Source of the DNA: Planctomycetota bacterium
GTDB lineage: Bacteria > Planctomycetota > UBA8742 > UBA2392
Assembly: GCA_025993795.1 (NCBI GenBank)
Contig: JAMQHL010000006.1
Coordinates: forward strand, 114,410-178,409
Reading direction: 5' to 3'
DNA: 64,000 nucleotides
Each line of letters starts with the position of its first letter. Position 1 is the first letter of the stretch. Made by a program: the position numbers and the translations under genes. The notes beneath the pieces were generated by a model. The model searched no databases and had not been told where the DNA came from. It saw only the letters and a program-made list of their open reading frames with translations. Below, piece after piece: positions 1-8,966 of the stretch.

Positions 1-1282
1 AGTACTCGCCGGCGATCTCGGTAGAAAGTGCAGTCGTTTGAATCCAGTCGCCGGATTGGTCGCGCAGAGATGCAGATGTGCCGCCGACAGGTCGTTTCTC
101 GGCATCCAGCACCCTGACCCTCAGTGTCGGCCCCGGGTCCAGCACCAGCTCCAGCTTGAAGTCCTGTTGCAGGTCAATCTCAGAGGAGGCTGTTGTCGTA
201 CCCCCGCGCAGCGTTGCAGTCACCGTGTATTTGCATGGCGGCAGTGATGTGAACTGAAAGCGGCCGAGGGCATCACTTTGACGCTCGTTTTCGCCTTCCA
301 CCAGTGTGGCGTCCAGCTCAGGGCTGGGCGTGATTGCCACGATCGCCGATTGAACGGGCTGACCATCCGGCGAAACGACCGTGCCCTGCAACTGCGGCGC
401 GCGATCCAGCACGATCTTCAGGTCGCGGCGATTCCGGCAGCTGCGGTCCATCGGGCTGGACGGTACGAAACCCGCACACTCAAGCCGCACAAACTTCAAG
501 CGTTCGCTTGTCCAGCGAATGACAAAGCGGCCGCTGGGTTGCCGGCCGCGTTCAGGATTGAATCTGGTTCCCCAACTGTAGCTATACCGGGTGACCAGAG
601 GGTTGCCCTCGGCGTCATGAACGGTGCCCGAGGTGATGTCGGACAGCACGAACTGAAGCACAACGCGCTGGCCAGCGACGACGCCGTTGCGTTCGGCATT
701 GCCCCATGTGTCGTCCAGCGCGCTCACGTCGTAAAGGTCGTGCGGTGCGACGCCCTCGATCTTGAACATCCCGTCTTTGCCTGAGACTGCCTGGCGGGTT
801 GCCAGGCGCAATTCGTTCGCGGCACGCCGAAGATCTTCAGCCGAGGCGTTGCGCCCGGACGAATACACCACTTTCTGCCCGCCACCCTGCGCGCTGATTC
901 GCAGTGCCGTCAGGGGCACTCCCTCCATCGGGTTGCCGGTGGGGTCGAGCACTGTGCCCTCGATGACCCCGTCGCCATGGGGCTGGGGCGGCGCCTCGGG
1001 AGCAGGCGATTCATCCGGGCCGGGCTGGCTTGTGTCGCCGGCAGGTGTCTTTGCCTTCGGCTTGTCGGGCTTCTGGCCATCCATCGGGTCATCGTCGGGC
1101 GTGTCGTGTTCGGTGTCGGATGTACCGGCACGCGCGCGTTGGTCGTGGCCCGGATGCACCGGGGCGGGCTCAGTGACGGGCGCCGGGGTTACGCTGCCGC
1201 CAAACAGAAAGCCGTACACGCCAAACGCGACAGCCACAACGGTGACCGCCAGCAGCACCACGTTGACTCTGGAACCATTCAT
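1..1282 (-). CDS. Exported carboxypeptidase-regulatory-like domain protein (partial)
   Basis: The reading frame stays open from the ATG at 1282 to the left window edge, so the C-terminus is missing. GGAG lies 7 nt before the start. The first 30 residues are a hydrophobic anchor or signal (MNGSRVNVVLLAVTVVAV). A Pro/Asp/Lys-rich low-complexity linker follows to about residue 110. After it come repeated beta-sandwich units of the type IEGTVLDPTGNPMEGV and LQGTVVSPDGQPV, the hallmark of carboxypeptidase regulatory-like (CarboxypepD_reg) domains. The product is probably a membrane-tethered surface protein. Its architecture resembles the gene at 61120-62517. No catalytic domain is visible, and the ligand or partner is unknown. 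Confidence 0.8.
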   Translation of the reverse strand, partial: MNGSRVNVVLLAVTVVAVAFGVYGFLFGGSVTPAPVTEPAPVHPGHDQRARAGTSDTEHDTPDDDPMDGQKPDKPKAKTPAGDTSQPGPDESPAPEAPPQPHGDGVIEGTVLDPTGNPMEGVPLTALRISAQGGGQKVVYSSGRNASAEDLRRAANELRLATRQAVSGKDGMFKIEGVAPHDLYDVSALDDTWGNAERNGVVAGQRVVLQFVLSDITSGTVHDAEGNPLVTRYSYSWGTRFNPERGRQPSGRFVIRWTSERLKFVRLECAGFVPSSPMDRSCRNRRDLKIVLDRAPQLQGTVVSPDGQPVQSAIVAITPSPELDATLVEGENERQSDALGRFQFTSLPPCKYTVTATLRGGTTTASSEIDLQQDFKLELVLDPGPTLRVRVLDAEKRPVGGTSASLRDQSGDWIQTTALSTEIAGEY

Positions 1283-1496
1283 TAGCCCGCTCCGGATCGA
1301 GCACGGCATTGTATGGCTGAGCGCGGTGGAGAGTCAGCAACTACCGCCGATGATTTCTCGTTTCCGGAATGCGAATGCAGGGGGTTGCCGCACCGCACAG
1401 GAACCCGAACTTTCAGCGGGCCGCGCAAAGCCGCCAACGGGTACGAGACATTGCTGAAACCGCAGGCGGAAGTGCAAGTGCGGACCCGGGCCCCGG

Positions 1497-2372
1497 CTAG
1501 GCCGCCTTGATTACCGGTATGCCGGCGGCGTTTGTTACTTCGGCCAGTTTCATTACTTCGGCCAGGTAGGCGTCGTGCATGTAAGTGTGGGTCAGGCGCT
1601 TCCTGCCGAACCAGCGCCAGAACGCCAGCTTGCGCAGGCCTTTGCGCACCAGCGCGCCGGTGATCAGACCGAACGTCTGTACCCGGCCGTATTCTGCCAG
1701 CGGTTTGCTGGTCATGCCCATGCGCCGCAACCGCAGGTCGGTCGTCGCGATGATGGTCTTCAGATACTCGGGGATCATGCGCATGACCGGGTGGCCCTGG
1801 TCTACCCGCTTGCCGATCCACTTCTCGAAACGCTTGATCACCCACAGGCTCAGCAGGTGCAGCCCCAGCAGGCGCTTGCGCAGTCTTGGGCTTCTTGCCA
1901 GCGCCTTCATCGTCTGCTGCTCGCCGAATTCGACGTGGCCCTCTTCCTGGCGGGCGGCTGCATCCATGCGCTTAGCGAGCTTTTCGTCGTCAATGCACGC
2001 GATGATGGCGTAGAAAATCATCAGCACAAAGCCCTCGCCCTGGGCCATCTCAAGGGCGCAGTGTTCTTCCCAGTCGGCGCTTTCGCGGCTGAGCATGCGC
2101 ACCACCGGGTGCACCTTTACCGGGCGCGCACCAAGCCACTTGAAAAACTCCATGAACACATCGACGTGCTGCAGCTCTTCGATGCACTGGCGTGCGAGGA
2201 ACTTTGCGCTCTCGACATCCGGCGCGTGCAGAATCCAGTGGCCGACCTGGATGCCGGTGACTTCGCCGTAGAGAAACTGGCTTGCGATCCATGCCAGCAG
2301 GTCGCGGTCTTTCACGCGGTCGAACTTCGCTCCGCGAAAGTCAAAGGCCATTTCGTCCCGTGTCAGCAGCAT
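1497..2372 (-). CDS. Ferritin-like di-iron protein
   Basis: The product has 291 residues and is mostly alpha-helical. Two ExxH motifs sit in the right places for a four-helix di-iron carboxylate site: E66-x2-H69 (EELQH) and E143-x2-H146 (EEGH), with further acidic candidates E37 and E113. This is the pattern of the ferritin-like/ribonucleotide-reductase-like superfamily, so an oxidase or oxygenase role is plausible but the substrate cannot be read. A longer frame begins at 2426; the ATG at 2372 is preferred because GGAG lies 7 nt upstream and the extra 18 residues look non-coding. manA lies 66 bp upstream on the same strand. Confidence 0.75.
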   Translation of the reverse strand: MLLTRDEMAFDFRGAKFDRVKDRDLLAWIASQFLYGEVTGIQVGHWILHAPDVESAKFLARQCIEELQHVDVFMEFFKWLGARPVKVHPVVRMLSRESADWEEHCALEMAQGEGFVLMIFYAIIACIDDEKLAKRMDAAARQEEGHVEFGEQQTMKALARSPRLRKRLLGLHLLSLWVIKRFEKWIGKRVDQGHPVMRMIPEYLKTIIATTDLRLRRMGMTSKPLAEYGRVQTFGLITGALVRKGLRKLAFWRWFGRKRLTHTYMHDAYLAEVMKLAEVTNAAGIPVIKAA

Positions 2373-2438
2373 CGTTGTCTCCGGCCCGCATTTAACCGCA
2401 CTGGCGCCAAAGCGCCAGCGGTGCACCGGGTTTTGCGG

Positions 2439-3434
2439 CTACTCAACGGCCCACGAAACAACCAGCCAGCAATCGTTGCGGGGGTACAGTTCGAACTCGG
2501 TGAATGCAGCCGGCCACAACACGGTGTCGCCGGGCGTCAGGATCGTCGGCTGCAGGTTGTCGCGCGCGCGGCCTGTGACCTCGCATTCGCCCTGCAGGCA
2601 GGTATGCAGGGTAAATCCGGGCCAGGCTTTGGCGTGCGGGGCCGCGCTGGTTACGCGCAAAGACCGCACGCCGAAGGGGCTGCTCGGCGCAAGCAACACA
2701 TTGTCACCGTGCGTCGGCAGAATCTGCGGCAGCGGCAGATCAAGACGCGCAGCCTTGATGCCTTGCTGCACGTGCATCTCGCGCTTTTCCGAAGTTCCGG
2801 GGCGCGGGAAATCCCACAGGCGATAGGTGATCGGGCAGTTCTGCTGAATCTCCAGCAGCGCCACGTCGGCGCCGATCGCGTGAACCATGCCGGCCGGGTT
2901 GTACAGAAAGTCGCCGGGCTTGACCGCACGCGCATTCAGCAGCGCCGGCGGGTCTCCGTCGGCCAGAGCATTGCCGAACTGCGCCGGCGTCACCCCAGGC
3001 TTCAGGCCCTGCCAGATTACTGCCCCCGGGGCGGCATCCAGTACCAGCCAGCACTCACTCTTGCCGCGCCTTGTCAGGCGCGCGGCCTCGCGGGGTGTGT
3101 GGCTGGCGTGCTCGCGGACATCCTGCGGGTGGTCCTGTATGCTCAGTGGCTGCGCAGTGTCCAGAAACTTCACGCACAGTGGAAAATCATCGGGCGAGTC
3201 AGTCGCGAGTTCGCCCAGCAACATCGAGCGGCGCGTGCGCATCAGGTCGTGCAGCGTCTGCCCGCGCCATTGGCCATTGGCGACAACACTGCTCTGGCCG
3301 GGGAAGTCGCACACCTCAATCCATTCGCCCGTACCCTCTGGCACTTCGGCCGCTTGCGCGGGAAACAACTTGCGCAGGCGGGCGCCGGCCCAGGGTTTGG
3401 CTGCGTCGATGCGATGAAAGCGCAATGGGTACAT
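2439..3434 (-). CDS. manA: Mannose-6-phosphate isomerase, class I
   Basis: This 331-residue enzyme interconverts fructose-6-P and mannose-6-P, feeding GDP-mannose and glycan synthesis in the cytoplasm. The zinc site of class I phosphomannose isomerases is visible: Q100 and H102 in SIQDHPQD, E127 in KSECW, and H185 in GMVHAIG. The cupin-like C-terminal half is complete. The length matches the short bacterial/archaeal form rather than the roughly 390-residue E. coli form. No Shine-Dalgarno is present; a TACAAT hexamer ends 6 nt before the ATG, so the mRNA is probably leaderless. Confidence 0.9.
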   Translation of the reverse strand: MYPLRFHRIDAAKPWAGARLRKLFPAQAAEVPEGTGEWIEVCDFPGQSSVVANGQWRGQTLHDLMRTRRSMLLGELATDSPDDFPLCVKFLDTAQPLSIQDHPQDVREHASHTPREAARLTRRGKSECWLVLDAAPGAVIWQGLKPGVTPAQFGNALADGDPPALLNARAVKPGDFLYNPAGMVHAIGADVALLEIQQNCPITYRLWDFPRPGTSEKREMHVQQGIKAARLDLPLPQILPTHGDNVLLAPSSPFGVRSLRVTSAAPHAKAWPGFTLHTCLQGECEVTGRARDNLQPTILTPGDTVLWPAAFTEFELYPRNDCWLVVSWAVE

Positions 3435-3440
3435 GGCCGG

Positions 3441-3446
3441 ATTGTA
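3441..3446 (-). promoter_or_regulatory. Leaderless-type -10 element before manA
   Basis: TACAAT on the minus strand ends 6 nt before the manA ATG, and there is no Shine-Dalgarno. No convincing -35 hexamer is seen. Confidence 0.5.
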
Positions 3447-3511
3447 CTTTGGCGGATCGTTCGCGACCGCCCCCCGCTGGCAGCGACCCCTATGCTGGTT
3501 AAGGTAAGGCC

Positions 3512-4117
3512 ATGCAACCGCCCGCCAAACAGGTCTCCGAGGTCGCGCTTGAGGCCAAGCAACCGACGCGCGGCAACAACCTCGTGCTCGTGTTCATTCT
3601 GGCGTGCCTTGTGGTGGCGGTCTGCGGTCTGGTCTGGATGTTTGTACTGCCGGGACAGGACGCCAAACCCGGGCGCGAGTTCGCGCATGAGTTTCCGGCC
3701 GACCCGTGGCAGAACCCGCCGACCGACCGTAATGCAGCAGTCGCGCACCTGCAAACGCTGGCCGATGCCATGCTGGCCTATCGCGAGGGACCGATGGGCG
3801 GCGGCGTGCGATGGCCCGCCACGCTCGACGAACTCAAGTACGCGGGGTTGCTGCCCGAGGACTTCGCGCTGGCTGGCTTGCTGTCGGGGCAGTCCCTTGC
3901 ATACCAGCCGATGATGCCGATGGGCCATGACCCCGAGCGATGGGTGATGGTACACGATGTCGAAATCGGTTGGGTCCGAAGCCGGGTAAGTCGCCGTGCG
4001 TTCAAGGGGATGGTCTGCGCGGCAGTGATCCTGGGCGACGGCAGCGTGCGGATTATTGAGGGCGAAGACACAAATCTGTATGGCGGAATGAACCAGACTT
4101 CGGAGGCACTTCGGTGA
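3512..4117 (+). CDS. Membrane-anchored hypothetical protein
   Basis: The protein has 201 residues with one transmembrane segment near residues 24-46 (LVLVFILACLVVAVCGLVW) and a soluble part outside. The soluble part has a helix (LQTLADAMLAYREG) followed by WPATLDELKYAGLLPEDF. That layout is reminiscent of pseudopilin-like or DUF1559-type proteins, in which a helix precedes a small beta region. The start is preceded by AAGG. Its TGA overlaps the GTG of thiS, so the two are probably translationally coupled. The link to thiamine synthesis may be only positional. I do not recognise the family. Confidence 0.7.
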   Translation: MQPPAKQVSEVALEAKQPTRGNNLVLVFILACLVVAVCGLVWMFVLPGQDAKPGREFAHEFPADPWQNPPTDRNAAVAHLQTLADAMLAYREGPMGGGVRWPATLDELKYAGLLPEDFALAGLLSGQSLAYQPMMPMGHDPERWVMVHDVEIGWVRSRVSRRAFKGMVCAAVILGDGSVRIIEGEDTNLYGGMNQTSEALR

Positions 4118-4314
4118 AGGTCCGCGTAAACGGTACCGAGCGCGAAGTTGACGCGGGCACCACGGTCGCCGCGCTGGTGACGCAGTTACAACTGCGCACC
4201 GAGCGCATTGCCACTGAACGCAACCTCAAGGTGCTGCCACGGTCCCGCTATGCCGAGACGGTGCTTGAAGAAGGCGACAGGCTGGAAATTGTCACCTTTG
4301 TGGGCGGCGGATAG
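4114..4314 (+). CDS. thiS: Sulfur carrier protein ThiS
   Basis: This 66-residue ubiquitin-fold protein ends in FVGGG, the C-terminal Gly-Gly that is adenylated and then thiocarboxylated to carry sulfur for the thiazole ring of thiamine. The GTG start overlaps the stop of the upstream gene, and a GGAGG lies about 10 nt before it. thiG follows after 15 bp, giving the classical sulfur-donor/synthase pair. No thiF, thiE, thiH/thiO or TPP riboswitch is present nearby, so the rest of the pathway must lie elsewhere. Confidence 0.9.
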   Translation: MKVRVNGTEREVDAGTTVAALVTQLQLRTERIATERNLKVLPRSRYAETVLEEGDRLEIVTFVGGG

Positions 4315-4329
4315 GGATCGGGAAACGGA

Positions 4330-5160
4330 ATGACGGCAACAGCATCTGAGCTCGACACTCCTCTGTACGTTGGCAAGTACACATTTGCCAGCCGACTGTT
4401 CGTCGGAACTGGCAAGTACGCGAACTTTCAGCTTATGCGTGAATGCCTTGATGCCAGCGGCACCGAGTGCGTCACCGTGGCGGTGCGGCGCGTGAAGCTG
4501 GATGGCACGCCAGCGGAAAACCTGCTCAGTTTTGTTGACGAAGCGCGCTACCGCATTTTGCCGAACACAGCGGGCTGCTTCAGCGCCGAAGACGCAATTC
4601 GCACGGCGCACCTCTCGCGCGAAGCCCTGGGCACTGAGCTGGTAAAGCTGGAAGTACTGGCCGATCCCAGGACCCTGCTGCCCGAGCCCGTAGGCACGCT
4701 GGAAGCCTGTCGCGAGCTTGTGAAAGAGGGCTTCACCGTGCTGGTGTACACCAGCGACGACCCGGTGATGGCGCGGCGCCTTGCCGACCTGGGCGTGGCA
4801 AGCGTAATGCCCGCAGGCAGCCCGATTGGCAGCGGGCAGGGCGTGCTGAACCCGAACAACATTCGCATTATCCTTGAGATGGTGCGGCCTCAGTTCAAGA
4901 TCCCGGTCATCGTGGATGCGGGCGTGGGCACGGCAAGCGACGTAACCATCGCCATGGAACTTGGCGCCGACGGCGTGCTGCTCAACACCGGCATCGCCCA
5001 CGCGCAAGACCCGCTGCGCATGGCGGTTGCCATGAAGCTCGCCTGCGAAAGCGGCAGGCTGGCGCACCTTGCCGGGCGCATACCCAGAAAGCTCTACGCC
5101 AACGCCAGCAGCCCCATGGAAGGCCGCATCGAAAGCGCCAAAGTCATTCCCGGCGAATGA
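4330..5160 (+). CDS. thiG: Thiazole synthase ThiG
   Basis: This 276-residue TIM-barrel enzyme condenses 1-deoxy-xylulose-5-P, dehydroglycine and ThiS-thiocarboxylate into thiazole phosphate. The Schiff-base lysine is K106 in LVKLEVL. The family blocks FVGTGKY (25-31), ILPNTAGC (76-83), [11 protein letters not shown] and GVGTASD near the C-terminus are intact. It is slightly longer than usual because of an extra 10-15 residues at the N-terminus. It is expressed with thiS, and its stop lies 2 bp from the end of the convergent TPR gene. Confidence 0.93.
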   Translation: MTATASELDTPLYVGKYTFASRLFVGTGKYANFQLMRECLDASGTECVTVAVRRVKLDGTPAENLLSFVDEARYRILPNTAGCFSAEDAIRTAHLSREALGTELVKLEVLADPRTLLPEPVGTLEACRELVKEGFTVLVYTSDDPVMARRLADLGVASVMPAGSPIGSGQGVLNPNNIRIILEMVRPQFKIPVIVDAGVGTASDVTIAMELGADGVLLNTGIAHAQDPLRMAVAMKLACESGRLAHLAGRIPRKLYANASSPMEGRIESAKVIPGE

Positions 5161-5162
5161 GC

Positions 5163-7082
5163 TCAGACCGGCAGCTCGTCGCGCCAGTCAGGAACAGGGA
5201 TGCCATCTGTGCCCTCAAGCATGGCGCGGTGCAGAGCGGTGTCAGCCGTCAGCGCGGCGTGCGCTTGCGGGTCGCACTCGCGCATGTGGTCAAGCAGCGC
5301 GAGGCGAAGTTGAGGTGTCAGTTTGCCGGGCTGGAAACCCCTGAACAGCAGGGGCTTGCGCCCCTGTTGCGCGGCGCGTTCGAGTTCATGGGCAATCTCT
5401 TCGCATGCCGCCAGCGTGTTCTGCGCGGAAACGTCTGAGCCAAGGCCCATGCGCTCGGCTTCGGACCGGAGTTGCTGGAGTTGTGCAAACGCATGCTGCG
5501 CCGTGCCGTTGCTTTGCAGCCCCGCCTGAAAGAGTATGGCCGCGCAGCCACCGAACCAGACAGAAGGCGGCGCATCGTGTGCCTCCAGAAGTGGCTTCGC
5601 GCGCGCGAATAACTCCGCGTCACCGACGCACAGGGCGTACTTCGCCTGCTTACCTGCCAGCATCAGCCTGGCCACCTGGTCGGATACGGACGACGCAAGC
5701 GTAGCGGCGTGCTCAAGGGTTGCCCGGCACCTGCCGAGTCGGCCGGTCTCGGCATAGCGACCTGCCAGATTTGCGAGCGTAATCAGCTCGAAGCGCCGAT
5801 TCCCTGTTTCTTTGCATCGAGCCGCGGTCGAGACCATCAGCTTTTCCGCATCTTCGTGGCGCCCGCAGTTGTCGTAGAGCGCCGCAAGATTTGCCATGTT
5901 CGTTGTCTCTGCGGATGTGTCGCCTGCTGCGCGCGCAAGGCGCACCGCCGCCTCCAGCGTGCCCAGCGCTTCGTCATGTTGCCCCAGCTTGTGCAGGACA
6001 AGCGCGCGATTGCCTTCATACAGGGAAAGCTGCCGTAGCAGTCCATGTTCACGACAGGGAACAATGGCTTCGTCAAAAGCCCGCAAAGCGTCTGCCAGCT
6101 TTCCCTGATCGAGATACAGATTGCCAAGGAAGTTCTTCACACCGGCAAAGTTGCCGACGTGGCCGACCTTCCGGAACTCCGCCGCCGCAGCAATGAATTC
6201 GGCCTCGGCGACCGAAAGCTGCCCCCTGAGGCGGGCGCACAGCGCCAGGTTGGCGCGGCTGGAAGCCTGCCCGCGGACGTTGCCCTGCCGCACGCTAACG
6301 TCCAGGAATTGCCGAAAACACTCTTCGGCCTCGTCATTCAGGGACTCACGCGCGTTCAACGTGCCCAGCGCGAAGAGCACCTTGGCGCGCTGAACATCGT
6401 CCGCCGCTGCGTCGGCCAGTTCAAGCGCAGTACCGAGCGATTGCCGCGCGGCATCCAGTTGCCCCTGCAAGGTTTCGAGGTCCGCCAGTTGGGTCAACAC
6501 TTCGCTCATCAGCCGTTTGTCGTTGCAAAGGTTTGCCCGTTGCTCTGCTTGTGCGGCGGCGGCTACTGCGGCATCGGGGCGGCCCGCCTGGCTGTGACAG
6601 GCACTGAGCAACAGCAGCACGCGCGTTTCAAGTTGCGCATCCGTTGTCGCGCTGGCGAGCAGTTCTCCAAGCAGCAAAAGCGCGTCATCGACCCTTCCCA
6701 GGCCTGTGAGGGACTGGGCGGCGTCCAGCCGCGCCTGCGCACGCATGGCACTCGGTGCGACTTCACAGGCTGCCAGCCTGTTCAACAACTTTAGCGCAGC
6801 GACGGCGTTTCCGCGCTTCCCCTCAGTGCTTGCGCCTACGCGCAGCAACCGCACTTCTGCCTGCAGCACGTCCGGATGTGTGGTCGCTTGTTGGGCGTGG
6901 TCAGCCAGGTCGGACGCGTATGGCGCCAACGTGTCGTCGCTTTTGCCCCAGAACTCCATGCCAAGGCACACCACCAGCGCATGCAGCTCAGCGCGGGCAC
7001 CGGGCAGTTGCAGCTCATAGGCGGCGCTGCGCACCAGCGCATGCCGGAACAAGTATGCCGTCTCGGCGCTGACTGACCCCAT
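5163..7082 (-). CDS. TPR protein with STAND-ATPase-type leader motif
   Basis: The product has 639 residues and no signal peptide, so it is cytoplasmic. It opens with SVSAETAYLFRHALVRSAAY, the motif that normally follows the ATPase module of large adenylate-cyclase/STAND ATPase-TPR regulators, but no P-loop precedes it. The rest is a long alpha-solenoid of about a dozen TPR-like units, for example AVLFALGTLNARESLNDEAEECF and ANLAALYDNCGRHEDAEKL. It is paralogous to the gene at 48234-49355. It probably acts as a scaffold or sensor; the partner is unknown. A TAGAAT ends 6 nt before the ATG and no Shine-Dalgarno is present. Confidence 0.75.
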   Translation of the reverse strand: MGSVSAETAYLFRHALVRSAAYELQLPGARAELHALVVCLGMEFWGKSDDTLAPYASDLADHAQQATTHPDVLQAEVRLLRVGASTEGKRGNAVAALKLLNRLAACEVAPSAMRAQARLDAAQSLTGLGRVDDALLLLGELLASATTDAQLETRVLLLLSACHSQAGRPDAAVAAAAQAEQRANLCNDKRLMSEVLTQLADLETLQGQLDAARQSLGTALELADAAADDVQRAKVLFALGTLNARESLNDEAEECFRQFLDVSVRQGNVRGQASSRANLALCARLRGQLSVAEAEFIAAAAEFRKVGHVGNFAGVKNFLGNLYLDQGKLADALRAFDEAIVPCREHGLLRQLSLYEGNRALVLHKLGQHDEALGTLEAAVRLARAAGDTSAETTNMANLAALYDNCGRHEDAEKLMVSTAARCKETGNRRFELITLANLAGRYAETGRLGRCRATLEHAATLASSVSDQVARLMLAGKQAKYALCVGDAELFARAKPLLEAHDAPPSVWFGGCAAILFQAGLQSNGTAQHAFAQLQQLRSEAERMGLGSDVSAQNTLAACEEIAHELERAAQQGRKPLLFRGFQPGKLTPQLRLALLDHMRECDPQAHAALTADTALHRAMLEGTDGIPVPDWRDELPV

Positions 7083-7088
7083 TCCGGG

Positions 7089-7094
7089 ATTCTA
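7089..7094 (-). promoter_or_regulatory. Leaderless-type -10 element before the TPR gene
   Basis: TAGAAT on the minus strand ends 6 nt before the ATG at 7082, with no ribosome binding site. Confidence 0.45.
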
Positions 7095-7172
7095 GCGTTG
7101 CTCACGCTGTCTGGACTACCTGCAACCGCCGGCCTGAGCCCGTGGCGCGGCTGCACCCGCAGGTTTGCGCCG

Positions 7173-7610
7173 CTACTGGAAGTACTTATCGAACTCATCC
7201 AGCAGATGAGCCACTTCTTTGCGCGCGTCTGGAGAACGCGCTGCGTCAGTATCGGCGGCCAAACGATCAATTGCTGGCGCAAGCAGGTTCAGCCATACGT
7301 GCAACTGGTCATGCTCCGTGCCGGTCATGGTGCAACCACGGATGAGTTCCTCTTGCTGCGTTTGCAGCTTCTTGCCCAGGGCCTCGTTGCCTGATGTGCT
7401 GTCAGCAAGCTCGCTGCGCATGGCTTTGACGGCGGCACGGGTGTGGTCGTCCGCCTGCCACTTCGCACCCTGGTTCAGGCGCAAACTCATGCCCTCGGCA
7501 TGGTCGTGGGCGGGCGCGTTTTCGCTGTGCGCATTGCCTGCGTCGGTGCAGCCGGCGGTCAGCAAGACCGCTGCCAGCATGGTCGGTACGACAGCCTGGA
7601 ACAGTTTCAT
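7173..7610 (-). CDS. Hypothetical lipoprotein
   Basis: The precursor has 145 residues and a clear lipoprotein signal: a hydrophobic stretch then the lipobox LTAGC, with Cys at about residue 21. The mature part starts with a short His/Asp/Glu-rich segment (HSENAPAHDHAEG), which could bind metal, followed by an amphipathic helical bundle ending LLDEFDKYFQ. GGAG precedes the ATG by 7 nt. It would be anchored in the periplasm or outer membrane. The family is not recognised. Confidence 0.75.
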   Translation of the reverse strand: MKLFQAVVPTMLAAVLLTAGCTDAGNAHSENAPAHDHAEGMSLRLNQGAKWQADDHTRAAVKAMRSELADSTSGNEALGKKLQTQQEELIRGCTMTGTEHDQLHVWLNLLAPAIDRLAADTDAARSPDARKEVAHLLDEFDKYFQ

Positions 7611-7905
7611 GGGGCGCTCCCGTCATAAAAAGATATGCCTGTCGTCTTACGAACAAGCGGGAGCTGCGTGGTATTCCACAGCCCCGGAGGCGACGGGGCG
7701 CGCGAAAAATCCGGCAGGCGGTGTGCTTGGTCAGTTCGGCATGCAGCACCCAGGCGTCTCGGGTTTCGGCGTCTATCTGGTTGTTCGCTGACGTGACGCT
7801 CCCGACCTCAGGCACTGCAATCGTGGCGACAAGGGTCAGTCCACAGATTCAGCCCGTTGGGTTCCGGCAGTTTTGTGGTATTTCCGATAGTGGTTTCTTG
7901 TTCTT

Positions 7906-8820
7906 GTGGCCCGTCTTATGCCTGACTTTGCTGCGTACTGCGCTGACCTTGTCAACCGCGTCAATGCCGCCGGCTGGGTTGTCGTGGCCCACAAGACCAT
8001 TCCTTACGGCGTTCAGTACGAGCTGGCAGATCGCAGCGGCCGCAAAGCCATGCTCAACGCCTACTCCGGCAGGAAGGGCCTGAGCCACGTGCCCGGGGGC
8101 AGGGACGCCGCAGCGCTGGCCACGGACCTCGGGATGGAAGCGCCGGCGTCGGCAGCATTGGCGGCGCCTACCTCGGGCGACCCTTTCAAGCTTGGCACGC
8201 CGCGCATCGGCGGCGACGAGTCGGGCAAAGGCGACTTCTTCGGACCGCTGGTGGTGGCGGCCTTTTATCTGGACGCGGAAATAGAGGAAAAGCTGGCTGG
8301 GTCCGGCGTCACGGACAGCAAGAGTCTCACAGACAGCAAGATCCAGAAACTGGCGGGCCTTCTGGACAAAACCGGGCGGGGCGCGGTGCGTGCGCTGATG
8401 CCCCGCGAATACAACCCGGCGTATCAGCAAACCGGAAACCTGAACGTGCTGCTGGCGCAGATGCACGGCAAGTGCGTGAACGCCATCATGAAGGCACATG
8501 GCGCTCCGCGTGCCGTGCTGATTGACCAGTTTGCCCGCGACGGTTCTGTTCTGGCCGCTGCCGTCGCCGCACCATCGGGTGTGAAGCTGGTCACGCGCAC
8601 GAAAGCAGAGAGCGATTTGGCTGTGGCAGCCGCGAGCGTGCTGGCGCGCGCTGGGTTCGTTCAGGGCCTGAAAGACCTCAGGCACGAGTTCGGAACAGAG
8701 TTTCCGCCGGGGGCAGGGTCACCAGTGATTCAGGCCGGGCGTGCCTTCGTGCGGATGTTCGGCAAGGCGCAGCTTGCGAACGTTGCCAAACTTCATTTCA
8801 AGACTACGGAACAACTCTAG
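7906..8820 (+). CDS. rnhC: Ribonuclease HIII
   Basis: This 304-residue enzyme cleaves the RNA strand of RNA-DNA hybrids. Residues 1-65 match the N-terminal TBP-like substrate-binding domain that distinguishes RNase HIII from HII (YGVQYELADRSGRKAMLNAYSGRKG). The catalytic domain starts with GGDESGKGDFFGP around residue 101, with the adjacent acidic pair D103/E104, the ESGKGDFFGP signature and a later Asp in VLIDQFA. The GTG at 7906 gives the full domain; an ATG at 7918 is an alternative start, and neither has a clear Shine-Dalgarno. Confidence 0.9.
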   Translation: MARLMPDFAAYCADLVNRVNAAGWVVVAHKTIPYGVQYELADRSGRKAMLNAYSGRKGLSHVPGGRDAAALATDLGMEAPASAALAAPTSGDPFKLGTPRIGGDESGKGDFFGPLVVAAFYLDAEIEEKLAGSGVTDSKSLTDSKIQKLAGLLDKTGRGAVRALMPREYNPAYQQTGNLNVLLAQMHGKCVNAIMKAHGAPRAVLIDQFARDGSVLAAAVAAPSGVKLVTRTKAESDLAVAAASVLARAGFVQGLKDLRHEFGTEFPPGAGSPVIQAGRAFVRMFGKAQLANVAKLHFKTTEQL

Positions 8821-8966
8821 CATGTTTGCCCCGGGCTGGTCTGCCGCAACTGGCGAGAGTCGGATGTCTGCGGTCGGGCCTATGGTCCGGCAGCTGAATT
8901 CCAGCCCCCAATTGACACACCCCCTTCGTCCGCTACCATCCCTGCCTTGTTGACAGGAGCCATAAG

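Noticed and set aside
1575..3914. A 779-residue frame on the plus strand
   Set aside because: It lies antisense to the ferritin-like and manA genes, which have clear family motifs. It is a by-product of high G+C codon bias.
4000..4330. TPP riboswitch before thiS-thiG
   Set aside because: No thi-box (CTGAGA ... ACCTGA-type core) is visible, and thiS overlaps an upstream gene.
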